Shown: positions 37,263-45,451, numbered from the stretch's first letter. The stretch is DNA of 64,000 nt from Microbacterium sp. BH-3-3-3 (GCF_007679045.1 NZ_VEFS01000006.1:116426-180425); one strand, 5' to 3'. Made by a program: numbers and translations. The notes: generated from the letters alone by a model not told the origin.

Positions 37263-38779
37263 TGGCGAAAGACGCACTCATGGACTTCGACGAGGCACTC
37301 GGAATGTTCGAGCCCGTCCTCGGCTTCGAGGTGCACGTCGAGCTCAACACCGCGACCAAGATGTTCTCGGCCGCGCCCAACCCGGCGAACGAGGCCCACC
37401 ACGGTGCCGAGCCGAACACGCTCGTCGCTCCCGTCGACATGGGTCTTCCCGGTGCCCTGCCCGTAGTGAACGCCGAGGCGATCCGCTCGTCGATCAGCCT
37501 GGGCCTCGCCCTCGGTTGCTCGATCGCGCCGTCGAGCCGCTTCGCGCGGAAGAACTACTTCTACCCCGACCTCGGCAAGAACTACCAGATCTCGCAGTAC
37601 GACGAGCCGATCGCCTTCGAGGGCTCGGTCGAGGTCGAGCTCGAAGACGGCACCCTTGTGACCGTGCCGATCGAGCGCGCGCACATGGAAGAAGACGCCG
37701 GCAAGCTCACCCACATGGGCGGGGCGACCGGTCGCATCCAGGGCGCGGAGTACTCGCTGGTCGACTACAACCGCGCAGGCGTGCCGCTCGTCGAGATCGT
37801 CACGAAGCCGATCTTCGGTGCGGAGCACTCCGCCCCCGCACTGGCGAAGGCGTACGTCGCGACCATCCGCGACATCGTGCGCGGCCTCGGCATCTCGGAG
37901 GCCAAGCTCGAGCGCGGAAACCTCCGCTGCGACGCGAACGTGTCGCTGCGCCCCCGCGGCCAGGAGAAGCTCGGCACCCGCACCGAGACCAAGAACGTGA
38001 ACTCCATGCGTTCGGTCGAGCGCGCGGTGCGCTACGAGATCCAGCGTCAGGCCGCGATCCTCGCCAAGGGCGGGACGATCACGCAAGAGACCCGTCACTG
38101 GCACGAGGACACCGGTCGCACCTCTCCGGGCCGTCCGAAGTCGGATGCCGACGACTACCGCTACTTCCCCGAGCCCGACCTGCTGCCGGTCGTGCCCGCA
38201 CCCGAGCTGATCGAGGAGCTGCGCGCCGCGCTCCCCGAGCCGCCCGCTGCGCGCCGTCGCCGTCTGAAGGGCGAGTGGGGCTTCACCGACCTCGAGTTCC
38301 AGGACGTCGCCAACGGCGGCCTGCTCGACGCGGTGGCCGACACGATCGCCGCAGGAGCCGCTCCGGCCTCGGCCCGCAAGTGGTGGACGGGTGAGATCAC
38401 CCGCGTCGCCAACGCGCAGGAGCGCGACGCCGCCGACCTCGTGTCGCCCGAGAACGTCGCCGCTCTGCAGAAGCTGATCGACGCCGGCACCCTCACCGAC
38501 AAGCTCGCGCGCCAGGTGCTCGAGGGCGTCATCGCCGGAGAGGGCACCCCCCAAGAGGTCGTCGACGCCCGCGGTCTGGCCGTGGTCTCCGACGACGGGG
38601 CGCTCATCGCGGCGATCGACGAAGCCCTCGTCGCCCAGCCCGACGTGCTCGCGAAGATCCGCGACGGCAAGGTGCAGGCCGCCGGTGCCGTGATCGGCGC
38701 GGTCATGAAGGCCATGAAGGGCCAGGCCGACGCCGCGCGCGTGCGCGAACTCGTGCTGGAGCGCGCCGCCGCTCTGTAA
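37262..38779 (+). CDS. gatB: Asp/Glu-tRNA amidotransferase subunit B
   Basis: Binds mischarged Glu-tRNA-Gln or Asp-tRNA-Asn and phosphorylates the acyl group before amidation. The 505-residue protein has [21 protein letters not shown], the LGLALGCSI and [19 protein letters not shown] segments with metal ligands, [42 protein letters not shown] and a C-terminal tRNA-binding YqeY-like domain (from about residue 330). ATG 37262 is used, with GGAAGGA eight bases upstream; ATG 37280 is an alternative. Confidence 0.96.
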   Translation: MAKDALMDFDEALGMFEPVLGFEVHVELNTATKMFSAAPNPANEAHHGAEPNTLVAPVDMGLPGALPVVNAEAIRSSISLGLALGCSIAPSSRFARKNYFYPDLGKNYQISQYDEPIAFEGSVEVELEDGTLVTVPIERAHMEEDAGKLTHMGGATGRIQGAEYSLVDYNRAGVPLVEIVTKPIFGAEHSAPALAKAYVATIRDIVRGLGISEAKLERGNLRCDANVSLRPRGQEKLGTRTETKNVNSMRSVERAVRYEIQRQAAILAKGGTITQETRHWHEDTGRTSPGRPKSDADDYRYFPEPDLLPVVPAPELIEELRAALPEPPAARRRRLKGEWGFTDLEFQDVANGGLLDAVADTIAAGAAPASARKWWTGEITRVANAQERDAADLVSPENVAALQKLIDAGTLTDKLARQVLEGVIAGEGTPQEVVDARGLAVVSDDGALIAAIDEALVAQPDVLAKIRDGKVQAAGAVIGAVMKAMKGQADAARVRELVLERAAAL

Positions 38780-38784
38780 TCGAC

Positions 38785-38840
38785 ACCGGATGCCACGGCA
38801 CCGCGCCCCGCGAGGGGTGGGGCCGTGGCATCCGTCGTTT
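38785..38840 (+). terminator. Terminator of gatCAB built from paired CGGATGCC motifs
   Basis: CGGATGCCACGGC (38785-38797) pairs with GCCGTGGCATCCG (38820-38832), with an inner CGCCCC-GGGG extension, followed by TCGTTTCC. It begins five bases after the gatB stop. Confidence 0.85.
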
Positions 38841-38966
38841 CCGGTCCGAGGTGGGTCACAACCTCGGTGATCCGCGCACGCTCAGTCGGTTTCGCGCGAC
38901 GCGGGCTGAGCTCGTGCGGATCGCTGAGCTCGCGCCGCGGGGCCGATGTCGGAGGTCCGGGGGAGA

Positions 38967-40232
38967 ATGGATGCCATGGGACGAGGTGACGGAACGGGGC
39001 GCATCGTCTCGCGCCCCGACGCCGATGACACGGGCACCGGCATCCTGCACGTCGACATGGACGCGTTCTTCGCCTCGGTCGCCGTGCTCGACGATCCGTC
39101 GCTCGCCGGCAAGCCGCTCATCATCGGCGGGTCGGAGGGGCGTGGTGTCGTCTCGAGCGCCTCGTACGAGGCCCGCCGTTACGGCGTGAAGTCGGCCATG
39201 CCGGTGGCGATCGCGCTGCGCATGTGTCCCACCGCCATCGTCGTCAACCCGCCGTACCACCGCTACACCGAGATGTCTCGGCAGGTCATGGCGATCTTCC
39301 ACGACGTCACCCCGCTGGTCGAACCGCTCTCGATCGACGAGGCCTTCCTCGACGTCCGCGGTGCGCGGCGGCTGTGGGGGAGCCCGGGGACCATCGCCCG
39401 CGACCTGCGCGCCCGGGTGAAGGCCGAGACGGGGCTGACCTGCAGCATCGGCGTCGCGGCGACCAAGCACGTCGCCAAGATGGCCTCCACGATCTCCAAA
39501 CCCGACGGGCTGCTCGTGGTGGCCGAGGCCGACACCGAGGCGTTCCTGCGCCCACGTTCGGTGCGCGCGCTGTGGGGGGTGGGGCCCAAGGCCGCCGAGG
39601 CGCTGGAGTCCCGCGGCATCCGGCTCATCTCCGACATCCTCGACACCCCGCGTCCCGCGCTCGATCGGGTTCTCGGTCCCGCGATGGGCGAGCGCATCTG
39701 GCACCTCTCGCGCGGTATCGACGCCCGCGAGGTGCACACGGGGCGCTCCGAGAAGAGCGTCGGCCACGAAGAGACGTTCCACACCGACATCTCCGACACC
39801 CGCACGCTGCACGTCGAACTCCGCCGGCTCGCCGATCGCGTGGGCGCGCGCCTGCGCACGCAGCAGTACGAGGCGGCGACGATCTCGATCAAGGTGCGCT
39901 TCTCCGACTTCACCACCCTGAGCCGCTCACGCACGCTGCCCGAACCCACCTCGGTCGGCCAGCGCATCGGCGACGCCGCCATCGAGTTGTTCGACGCGAT
40001 CGACCGACGCCAGGCCGTGCGCCTGGTCGGTGTGCGCGGAGAGAAGCTCAAGCCGGCGGCGATGGCCGCCACCCTGTGGGACGACGACGCCGAGTGGCGC
40101 CGCGTCGAGGGGGCACTCGACGACGCCACGACGCGCTTCGGCCGGGGCGCCGTCACTCGCGGTTCGCTGCTCGGGCCGTCGCGCGGCGGGGGAGCCCTCC
40201 CCACCAACCCCCGGCCCTCGTACGACCACTGA
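38967..40232 (+). CDS. dinB: DNA polymerase IV
   Basis: Y-family translesion polymerase. The roughly 421-residue protein has ILHVDMDAFFASV and the catalytic SIDEAFLDV, VVSSASYEARRYGVKSAMP, the GVAATKHVAKMASTISKPDG and VGPKAAEALESRGIR helix-hairpin-helix segments, and a little-finger domain from about 240. Three in-frame ATGs (38946, 38967, 38976) compete; 38967 is a compromise, with GGAGG 11 bases upstream. No actinobacterial LexA-type operator was seen upstream. The C-terminal end (SRGGGALPTNPRPSYDH) lacks a clear beta-clamp motif. Confidence 0.92.
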   Translation: MDAMGRGDGTGRIVSRPDADDTGTGILHVDMDAFFASVAVLDDPSLAGKPLIIGGSEGRGVVSSASYEARRYGVKSAMPVAIALRMCPTAIVVNPPYHRYTEMSRQVMAIFHDVTPLVEPLSIDEAFLDVRGARRLWGSPGTIARDLRARVKAETGLTCSIGVAATKHVAKMASTISKPDGLLVVAEADTEAFLRPRSVRALWGVGPKAAEALESRGIRLISDILDTPRPALDRVLGPAMGERIWHLSRGIDAREVHTGRSEKSVGHEETFHTDISDTRTLHVELRRLADRVGARLRTQQYEAATISIKVRFSDFTTLSRSRTLPEPTSVGQRIGDAAIELFDAIDRRQAVRLVGVRGEKLKPAAMAATLWDDDAEWRRVEGALDDATTRFGRGAVTRGSLLGPSRGGGALPTNPRPSYDH

Positions 40233-40283
40233 CACGCGGACCGCGGTCGCGCAACGCCCCTCGGCGCTCCGACGCCGGGCCGC

Positions 40284-40289
40284 TACGGT
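40284..40289 (+). promoter_or_regulatory. Possible leaderless -10 for the GerW-like gene
   Basis: TACGGT ends six bases before the ATG at 40296. It fits the loose TANNNT pattern seen before other genes here, but GGAG in the spacer makes a short-leader reading possible. Confidence 0.35.
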
Positions 40290-40295
40290 GGAGCC

Positions 40296-40616
40296 ATGCC
40301 CAACATCGCTTTGGAACTCGGCAAGCAGGCCACCAGCTTCGGCGTCACCTCCGCCTACGGCGAGCAGCAGGACGTCGACGGCGTTCGCATCGTCCCCGTC
40401 GCCCTCACCTGGGCCGGGTACGGCGGCGGCTCCGACGAGCAGGGCAACGGTGGCGGCGGGGGCGGCGGATACACGCTTCCGCTCGGCGCCTACATCCGTC
40501 GCGGAGACGACCTGCGGTTCGACCCGAACCTCGTGTCGCTGCTCGCCGTCGGCATCCCGTTCGTGTGGGTGGCCGGTCGCGCCCTCAGCCGTGTCATCCG
40601 CGCCCTCAAGAAGTAA
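40296..40616 (+). CDS. GerW/YtfJ-like small Gly-rich protein
   Basis: A 106-residue protein: LELGKQATSFGVTSAYGEQQDVDGVRIVPVALTWAGYGGG, then a run of glycines, YTLPLGAYIRRGDDLRFDPN and a C-terminal hydrophobic segment (LVSLLAVGIPFVWVAGRAL). The order of a VDG-x-x-IVPV strand, a Gly-rich loop and a P-x-G-x-Y strand resembles the GerW (YtfJ) family known from spore formers. This organism group does not sporulate, so the role must differ. It may attach to the membrane through its C-terminus. Moderate confidence in the family. Confidence 0.7.
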   Translation: MPNIALELGKQATSFGVTSAYGEQQDVDGVRIVPVALTWAGYGGGSDEQGNGGGGGGGYTLPLGAYIRRGDDLRFDPNLVSLLAVGIPFVWVAGRALSRVIRALKK

Positions 40617-41184
40617 CGCGGACCCCCTCGACGACGCTCTCACCGCGGCCGTGGCCGCGTTGTCGGCGCGCGTCGTCGAGATCGGCGCGTCGAACCCTGT
40701 CGTCGTCATCGACGGTCGCAGCGGAGCCGGCAAGAGTTCGCTCGCCCGTCGCCTCGTGGCCGCGTGGCCGGGGCGCGGGCGCGTGCAGATGGTCGCCCTC
40801 GACGACGTGTATCCCGGGTGGGACGGCCTCGCCGCGGGCGCTGACTACGCTCGCGAGACGATCCTGCTCCCGCACGCGCGTGGACTGCTCGGCGTGTGGG
40901 AGCGATGGGATTGGGAGCTCGACGAGCGTGCCGAGGCATACGCCATCGACCCGTCCCTCCCACTGGTCGTCGAGGGGTCGGGCCTCTTGACTCCCGAGGT
41001 CGCCCGGTTGGCCGACCTCACCGTGTGGGTCGAGGCCCCGACCGACTCCCGGCGTACGCGGGCACTCGCACGTGATGGCGAGACCTACCGCCCGCATTGG
41101 GATCGGTGGGCTGCGCAAGAAGACGCGCACCTCGCCGCGCACGACCCCGCGGCCCGCGCCGGGCTCCGGGTGCGCCTGCCGTGA
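40591..41184 (+). CDS. P-loop kinase, uridine-kinase-like
   Basis: A protein of up to 197 residues with a Walker A motif DGRSGAGKSSLARRL, LDDVYPGWDGL, and VVVEGSGLLTPEVARLADLTVWVEAP, the pattern of uridine kinase and related nucleoside or shikimate-type kinases. The substrate is unknown. The start is unclear: GTG 40591 overlaps the preceding gene by 26 bp, GTG 40651 would give 177 residues, and no ribosome-binding site stands out for either. The end VRLP at 41184 is convergent with the DUF2017 gene. Confidence 0.75.
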   Translation: MSSAPSRSNADPLDDALTAAVAALSARVVEIGASNPVVVIDGRSGAGKSSLARRLVAAWPGRGRVQMVALDDVYPGWDGLAAGADYARETILLPHARGLLGVWERWDWELDERAEAYAIDPSLPLVVEGSGLLTPEVARLADLTVWVEAPTDSRRTRALARDGETYRPHWDRWAAQEDAHLAAHDPAARAGLRVRLP

Positions 41185-41203
41185 TGCCCCGCCGGGGAGC
41201 GTC

Positions 41204-41686
41204 TCAGCGTCGGTCGAGCGCCGTCATCAGCCCGTCGAGGCGATAGCCGATCCAGTCGTACACCCCGAAGCGCGGGTCGTCGGGGTGATGGTCGTCTTCG
41301 GTCCGGATGCCGAGGCGCGTGGCCAGCACGAGGCGCAGCGCCGACAGCGTCCGCATCCAGGCGAGGGCCTCGGTCTCGCCGAGCGCGATGGTGATCGTCG
41401 CGTCGGGATCGTCTTCGGCTGAGCGATCGCCGCCGTCGAGGCCGAGCGTCTGCAGGAGCACCGCGGCATCCTGAGCCCGCCTCTCGAGCAGGTCGCCTCC
41501 CGTCAGCCGGCGGAACTCGCGACTCGCGGCCTCGTCGTCGGGGTAGGCGTCGGGGAGCAGCCGCGCGACGGCGGGGTCGTCGTCAGCCCGCGAGTCGGCC
41601 AGCAGGTCGCGGAACTGGCCCACGATCCCGGCGAGGTGGAGGGCTTCGAGACCGCTGATCTCGAGCACGACGATCCGCTCGCTCAC
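41204..41686 (-). CDS. DUF2017 family protein
   Basis: A 160-residue acidic, mostly helical protein that matches the actinobacterial DUF2017 family: LEISGLEALHLAGIVGQFRDLL, ARLLPDAYPDDEAASREFRRLTGGDLLERRAQDAAVLLQTL, and FGVYDWIGYRLDGLMTAL. The family is conserved next to clpS. Function unknown; a link to ClpS-ClpC proteolysis is suggested only by this neighbourhood. Its GTG overlaps the clpS stop (GTGA). Confidence 0.85.
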   Translation of the reverse strand: MSERIVVLEISGLEALHLAGIVGQFRDLLADSRADDDPAVARLLPDAYPDDEAASREFRRLTGGDLLERRAQDAAVLLQTLGLDGGDRSAEDDPDATITIALGETEALAWMRTLSALRLVLATRLGIRTEDDHHPDDPRFGVYDWIGYRLDGLMTALDRR

Positions 41687-41982
41687 GAGGGGTCCTTCCT
41701 GACGGTGGCCCAGAGGCCGAAGTCGTGCATGGCTTGCACGTGAGCCTCCATGACCTCGCGCGGACCGCGTGCGACGACGGCATGACCGTCGTGGTGCACA
41801 GCGAGCATGAGGCGGTGGGCGGTCGGAGTGTCGAACCCGAAGTAGGTGCGGAAGACGTGGCTCACGTAGCTCATGAGGTTCACCGGGTCGTTCCAGACGA
41901 CGGTCTGCCACGACGTCGGCGGCTCCGGGGTCGTCTGCCGATCGCGCTCGATGTCGAGATCGGGCGTCGCGAGCGGAGCCAT
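41683..41982 (-). CDS. clpS: ATP-dependent Clp protease adaptor ClpS
   Basis: Delivers N-end-rule substrates to the ClpC/ClpA unfoldase. The 99-residue protein has the family core WQTVVWNDPVNLMSYVSHVFRTYFGFDTPTAHRLMLAVHHDGHAVVARGPREVMEAHVQAMHDFGL, with the N-degron pocket residues (Asn and Asp of WNDPVN, the His-His pair). The N-terminal tail is flexible and acidic. ATG 41982 overlaps the metallopeptidase TGA as TGATG; GGGGTGGG precedes it. Middle gene of a three-gene reverse operon. Confidence 0.93.
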   Translation of the reverse strand: MAPLATPDLDIERDRQTTPEPPTSWQTVVWNDPVNLMSYVSHVFRTYFGFDTPTAHRLMLAVHHDGHAVVARGPREVMEAHVQAMHDFGLWATVRKDPS

Positions 41983-42419
41983 CACGCCCACCCCAATTGG
42001 TGCAATCGGTCGTCGTCGATTCCGTAGAAGTGCGCGATCTCGTGGGCGAGGGTCGTGTGGATCTCGTCGCGCAGCGCGGTCTCGTCGTCGCACACCGCGA
42101 GATGCGGTTCGCGGTACAGGATGATGCGGTCGGGGAGCTCGCCGACGCCGTAACGATCCCGTTCGGTGAGGGCCCAGCCGTCATATAGCCCGAGCAGATC
42201 GAGCGATCCGTCTTCCGGGCGGTCCTCGACGACGAACACGACGTTGTCGAGGCCGTCGACCATGTCGTCGGGAAGCCGATCGAGCTCGTCGACGACCAGC
42301 GCCTCGAATGCGTCAGCATCGAGCTGCAGAGTCGCGGGCGCGTCGACGTCGTCGTGCACGGCGGGCCTCCCGGGGTCTTCGGCCGTTCCAGCGGATGCCG
42401 CGGGCGCGAGCCATGGCAT
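41982..42419 (-). CDS. Metallopeptidase family protein (zincin-like)
   Basis: Up to 145 residues. DADAFEALVVDELDRLPDDMVDGLDNVVFVVEDRP and DLLGLYDGWALTERDRYGVGELPDRIILYREPH are typical of the actinobacterial zincin-like metallopeptidase family (DUF1025 type). LAHEIAHFYGIDDDRL is the HExxH zinc motif with a third ligand Asp. The start is uncertain: the ATG at 42419 adds about 25 Ala-Pro-rich residues, while family members usually begin near the DADAFEALV segment, perhaps at GTG 42359. Substrate unknown. First gene of the operon with clpS and DUF2017. Confidence 0.83.
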   Translation of the reverse strand: MPWLAPAASAGTAEDPGRPAVHDDVDAPATLQLDADAFEALVVDELDRLPDDMVDGLDNVVFVVEDRPEDGSLDLLGLYDGWALTERDRYGVGELPDRIILYREPHLAVCDDETALRDEIHTTLAHEIAHFYGIDDDRLHQLGWA

Positions 42420-42491
42420 CCGGCTTCGATTCTACGGGCGCGGGAGGCCGATGCGCCGGAGATCGGCCGCCTTACGCACCGATCGTGCGGT

Positions 42492-42497
42492 TAGGCT
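42492..42497 (+). promoter_or_regulatory. -10 element upstream of the HxlR-type regulator
   Basis: TAGGCT lies 29 bases before the ATG at 42527, leaving room for a leader of about 22 bases with the strong GGAGGGGGT ribosome-binding site. Confidence 0.4.
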
Positions 42498-42526
42498 CGT
42501 GAGGGACGACGACGGAGGGGGTCGCC

Positions 42527-42973
42527 ATGGCGGCGAAGCGGGCGATCAGCGGAATCTGCCGTGATTGGCCCGCCGAGAGCGGGTTCATCCGCGAGGTGTT
42601 GGACCGCATCGGCGACAAGTGGACGATGCTCGTGGTCAGCACGCTCGGCGAGCAGTCGCTGCGCTATTCCGACCTGCACGCGAGCATTCCGGGCATCTCG
42701 CAACGCATGCTCACCGTGACGCTGAAGGCCCTCGAGCGCGACGGCCTGCTCACCCGAACGGCGTACGCCGAGGTACCGCCGCGCGTGGAGTACGAACTCA
42801 CCGACCTCGGACGCTCGCTGGGTGCCGCCGTCCGGGCGATGGCCGTGTGGGCTGCGACGAATCACGAGGCCGTCGCGGCCAGTCGTGCAGCCCACGCTGA
42901 GGGCGGCGTCGGCCGAGAGGGCGCTCGGCGTGCGCGCTCCCGGCCGGGGCCTGTCATCGCTCCGGCGTCGTGA
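42527..42973 (+). CDS. HxlR-family transcriptional regulator
   Basis: A 148-residue winged-helix regulator of the HxlR (DUF24) type: FIREVLDRIGDKWTMLVVSTLGEQSLRYSDLHASIPGISQRMLTVTLKALERDGLLTRTAYAEVPPRVEYELTDLGRSL. A Cys at about residue 12 (GICRDWP) is at the usual N-terminal redox-sensing position, so a thiol-based or quinone and aldehyde response is likely. The C-terminal 35 residues are basic and not conserved. Its 3' end overlaps that of the reverse SDR gene by 20 bp; the SDR is the most likely regulatory partner. Confidence 0.88.
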   Translation: MAAKRAISGICRDWPAESGFIREVLDRIGDKWTMLVVSTLGEQSLRYSDLHASIPGISQRMLTVTLKALERDGLLTRTAYAEVPPRVEYELTDLGRSLGAAVRAMAVWAATNHEAVAASRAAHAEGGVGREGARRARSRPGPVIAPAS

Positions 42974-43643
42974 CGATCAGCTCGTTCGTCGACCGGTCGA
43001 CGTAGAGCTCCCAGTAGCGCTCCGCGATGTCGCGCGCGGGGAGGAAGGGGCCTCCGAACGACGGCTGCTCGTCGGCGATCATGAGCGCGATCGCCACGTG
43101 GGCGACGAAGACGCCCGAGTCCGCCAGCGAGGTGCCCACGTTGAGCGCCCAGTTGCGGAGGGCCGCCCCGCCGACCGTCACGTTTCCGTACCGCGGCACC
43201 GGGTAGAGCGAACCTGCTCCCGTGGTGAAGAACAGTGCGCCCGCGCCCGTCGCCAGCATCTCGGGGAGCACTTCGTCGGTCGCCGTCATCGCGCCGTAGA
43301 GGTAGTACTCGATCTGCGGCTGCACGTTCTGCGCGGTGGTGGCGCGGATGTCGACCGGGGCGAGGGGGCCGGCCGAGGCGTCGGCGGGGGAGTACTCGAG
43401 CACGTCGATGGCGCCGAACCGGTCGCGCGCCGCGGCGAGGGCCGACCGCAGGGCCGGGCGGTCGAGGACATCGGCGGCGAACCCCGCCGCCGTGACGCCC
43501 TCGGCCGCGAGCTGCGCGACGAGACCGTCGAGCTTGGCGGCGTTGCGGGCGATGAGGGCGACGTCGAACCCTTCGGCTCCGAATCGTCTCGCGAGGGCGA
43601 GCCCGAGTCCGGGTCCGGCGCCGATGATCGCGATGGTGGGCAT
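42954..43643 (-). CDS. Short-chain dehydrogenase/reductase
   Basis: A 229-residue SDR-fold protein with the NAD(P)-binding GAGPGLGLALARRF motif (GxGxxG variant), a basic residue in LIARNAA that suits NADP, and the core GALFFTTGAGSLYP..RYGNVTVGGAALRNWA. The usual YxxxK catalytic pair reads RYGNVTVGGAA, without an obvious Tyr-x-x-x-Lys, so catalytic activity is uncertain. The substrate is unknown. ATG 43643 is chosen because the fold begins there. Convergent with, and probably controlled by, the HxlR-type regulator. Confidence 0.82.
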   Translation of the reverse strand: MPTIAIIGAGPGLGLALARRFGAEGFDVALIARNAAKLDGLVAQLAAEGVTAAGFAADVLDRPALRSALAAARDRFGAIDVLEYSPADASAGPLAPVDIRATTAQNVQPQIEYYLYGAMTATDEVLPEMLATGAGALFFTTGAGSLYPVPRYGNVTVGGAALRNWALNVGTSLADSGVFVAHVAIALMIADEQPSFGGPFLPARDIAERYWELYVDRSTNELIVTTPER

Positions 43644-43798
43644 GCGTGTTCTCCCGTTCGTGGATGGCGCCGCGTAGCGGCGCCGGAGGTGTCGGGAGCC
43701 AGTGTGCGCGGGTGCGCGGACGGGTACAAAAGGCACATCGAGGTACCTGAGACGCCCGGATCACCGTCGGGGGGAGAAGCCGATGGGCGGGGAACGAC

Positions 43799-43830
43799 GA
43801 AGGCCCGGGAGCGATGCTCTCCGGGCCTTC
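43799..43830 (-). terminator. Terminator downstream of tRNA-His
   Basis: GAAGGCCCGG (43799-43808) pairs with CCGGGCCTTC (43821-43830), with an inner GAG-CTC extension. On the reverse strand it follows the tRNA-His 3' end by seven bases. Confidence 0.8.
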
Positions 43831-43837
43831 GTGGGGT

Positions 43838-43914
43838 TGGGGTGGCTAACGGGACTTGAACCCGCGGCCCCCGCGACCACAACGCGGTGCTCTACCAACT
43901 GAGCTATAGCCACC
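43838..43914 (-). tRNA. tRNA-His (anticodon GTG)
   Basis: Reverse strand. Acceptor GTGGCTA/TAGCCAC with the extra G at position -1 paired to C73, typical of tRNA-His. The D-arm is GCTC-GAGC, the anticodon stem CCGCG/CGCGG with loop TTGTGGT (anticodon GTG), and the T-arm has TTCAAGT. CCA is encoded (43840-43838). A terminator follows. Confidence 0.96.
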
Positions 43915-43949
43915 ATGTGTCTGCCGCAGCAGACAACTGAACGATTATG

Positions 43950-44576
43950 TCATACGTCCAGTGCGAACGACGACACGGCCGAGGCCGAGACGGCCTTCGC
44001 TTCGTCGCTCGTGGGGCCCGGCTGCGGCACGAAGACCGCGGCGCGGTAGTAGGCGAGCTCGCGGATCGACTCGAGGATGTCGGCCAGGGCGCGGTGCCCG
44101 CCGTTCTTCTTCGGAGCCTGGAAGTAGGCGCGCGGGTACCAGCGGCGCGACAGTTCTTTGATGCTCGAAACGTCGACGTTGCGGTAGTGCAGCCAGCGGT
44201 CGACGCGCGGCATGTACTTCGCGAGGAACATGCGGTCGGTGCCGATCGTGTTGCCAGCCAGCGGCGCCTTGCCCTCGGTCGGAGCGAAGCGCTGGATGTA
44301 CTCGAGCACCTGGAACTCGGCGTCTGCGAGGCTCACGCCGTGGGGGATCTCGTCGAGCAGGCCCGACGAACGGTGCATCTCGGTGACGAACTCGCCCATG
44401 TTGGCGAGGGCCGAGGCGTCGGGCTTGATGACGATTTGGAACCCGGGGTCGAGCACGTTCAGCTCGAAATCGGTGATGACGACGGCGATCTCGACCAGTT
44501 CGTCGACGGCCAGGTCGAGGCCTGTCATCTCGCAGTCGATCCAGACGAGCCGGTCGTTCTCGGAGGCGTTTACCAT
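43950..44576 (-). CDS. orn: Oligoribonuclease
   Basis: 3'-5' exonuclease that degrades two- to five-nucleotide RNAs, including pGpG from cyclic-di-GMP. The 208-residue DEDDh enzyme has LVWIDCEMTGLDLAVDELVEIAVVITD (Asp and Glu of ExoI), IGTDRMFLAKYMPRVDRWLHYRNVDVSSIKEL (ExoII), and GGHRALADILESIRELAYYR (ExoIII, His and Asp). ATG 44576 is favoured because GTAGGA lies eight bases upstream; GTG 44582 adds two residues. It lies between tRNA-His and the tRNA-Arg fragment. Confidence 0.96.
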   Translation of the reverse strand: MVNASENDRLVWIDCEMTGLDLAVDELVEIAVVITDFELNVLDPGFQIVIKPDASALANMGEFVTEMHRSSGLLDEIPHGVSLADAEFQVLEYIQRFAPTEGKAPLAGNTIGTDRMFLAKYMPRVDRWLHYRNVDVSSIKELSRRWYPRAYFQAPKKNGGHRALADILESIRELAYYRAAVFVPQPGPTSDEAKAVSASAVSSFALDV

Positions 44577-44613
44577 CCCCACATCCTACTGACGGGGTAC
44601 GACATCGGATCTG

Positions 44614-44647
44614 GTCCCCCAGACACGATTCGAACGTGTGACCGGCG
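44614..44647 (-). repeat. 34-bp copy of the tRNA-Arg 3' end (att-like)
   Basis: This block is identical to 45487-45520, the last 33 bases of tRNA-Arg plus one flanking base, and has the same orientation. It includes the T-arm and 3' acceptor strand but no 5' half, so it is not a functional tRNA. A displaced tRNA 3' end is the usual footprint of site-specific integration by a tyrosine recombinase. Confidence 0.9.
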
Positions 44648-44664
44648 TCGCGACCTATGCTGCG

Positions 44665-44973
44665 ATGGTGCGCGATATCACCCAGCAGGTGGAGCCCAAA
44701 AGGCGACGACGGTCTCTGGTTCTGTCGGCGGTTTTCCACGGCCTCGCATTCACGATCATGACGGCGCTCCTCATCTTCCGGATTGCGGCGGGAAATGCAG
44801 TCACCCCGGTCGTTTTCGTGGGTGGCTTCCTGGTCATCATGGAGCTCGTCCTGTTCGTCTGGGCGCTGCAACAGATTGGCCGGCGGACTCAGCCCGGTGA
44901 CCGGATCGTTGACGTCCGGGCGATCGCGCCGGGACGGCGGCTCGACCACGAGGTCGACAGGCGTGAACAGTAG
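44665..44973 (+). CDS. Small two-pass membrane protein in the tRNA-Arg islet
   Basis: A 102-residue protein: a basic N-terminus (VEPKRRRRS), a first membrane segment LVLSAVFHGLAFTIMTALLIF (about residues 20-40), a second VTPVVFVGGFLVIMELVLFVWAL (about 47-70), and a basic-acidic tail ending DHEVDRREQ. No family is recognised. An in-frame ATG at 44638 would start inside the tRNA-derived repeat, so ATG 44665 is preferred. It resembles the small hydrophobic proteins often found on genomic islets. Confidence 0.6.
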   Translation: MVRDITQQVEPKRRRRSLVLSAVFHGLAFTIMTALLIFRIAAGNAVTPVVFVGGFLVIMELVLFVWALQQIGRRTQPGDRIVDVRAIAPGRRLDHEVDRREQ

Positions 44974-44982
44974 TCTCGGCCC

Positions 44983-45186
44983 ATGGACAAGGCGTCGCTG
45001 CTCTTCACCGCCGGTGTGATCCCCTTGGGAGCGGCCACTATCGCCTTCGCGGGCGCAGGTTGGTGACTGGCTGCGCTGTGCGCCGGAGCTGCCGCCGGGC
45101 TGTGCTTTTCCTGTCGCGCCGTGCTGCTGCGGAGCGAGGCATGCCGCACGACAATGGCGCGGATGACCAGGGGCTCTAGCTTCTGA
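44983..45186 (+). pseudogene. Broken small membrane-protein gene (in-frame TGA)
   Basis: The frame opens MDKASLLFTAGVIPLGAATIAFAGAGW and stops at TGA 45064-45066. It then continues in the same frame for 39 more codons (LAALCAGAAAGLCFSCRAVLL, then a basic tail ending SSF) to TGA 45184. The two halves together make a plausible 67-residue two-pass membrane protein, so the inner TGA is probably a nonsense mutation. It is also possible that the first 27 residues alone are made. Confidence 0.5.
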
Positions 45187-45286
45187 AGCACCGCGTGGTG
45201 TCAGAGCTCACCGATTGACCCCGTCTGAGAAGCGCTCAGCCACCACGGGCGCTGGATTGCTCCTCGCGCGGTACGACCGGCGGGTT

Positions 45287-45451
45287 TTAGAAGCATGTCG
45301 CGAAAACCACAGCGAGGCCGGCGATGTGGAGCGCGAACCCGACCGTGCGCCACGGCCCTTCGGACAGATAGCCGAGGACCATGCCACCGACCCATGCGAC
45401 GATGCCGCAGGTGACCAACAGGCGCTTGATGAGAGTGCGACGATTGTTCAC
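45287..45451 (-). CDS. 54-residue two-pass membrane protein in the islet
   Basis: Starts at GTG 45451 on the reverse strand, with a perfect AGGAGG nine bases upstream. The product VNNRRTLIKRLL has two hydrophobic segments, LLVTCGIVAWVGGMVLGYL and TVGFALHIAGLAVVFATCF, and ends at a Phe. A longer reading from 45499 would begin within the tRNA gene and is rejected. No family is recognised. Confidence 0.6.
   Translation of the reverse strand: MNNRRTLIKRLLVTCGIVAWVGGMVLGYLSEGPWRTVGFALHIAGLAVVFATCF

Noticed and set aside
38841..38966. An SOS (LexA) operator before dinB
   Set aside because: No TCGAAC-N4-GTTCGA-like sequence is present in the gap.
45276..45294. A second fragment resembling the tRNA-Arg anticodon arm (GACCGGCGG then TTAGAAG)
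   Set aside because: Only two short blocks with an unequal gap match, and the stretch ends in the stop of the 54-residue gene, so chance similarity is likely.
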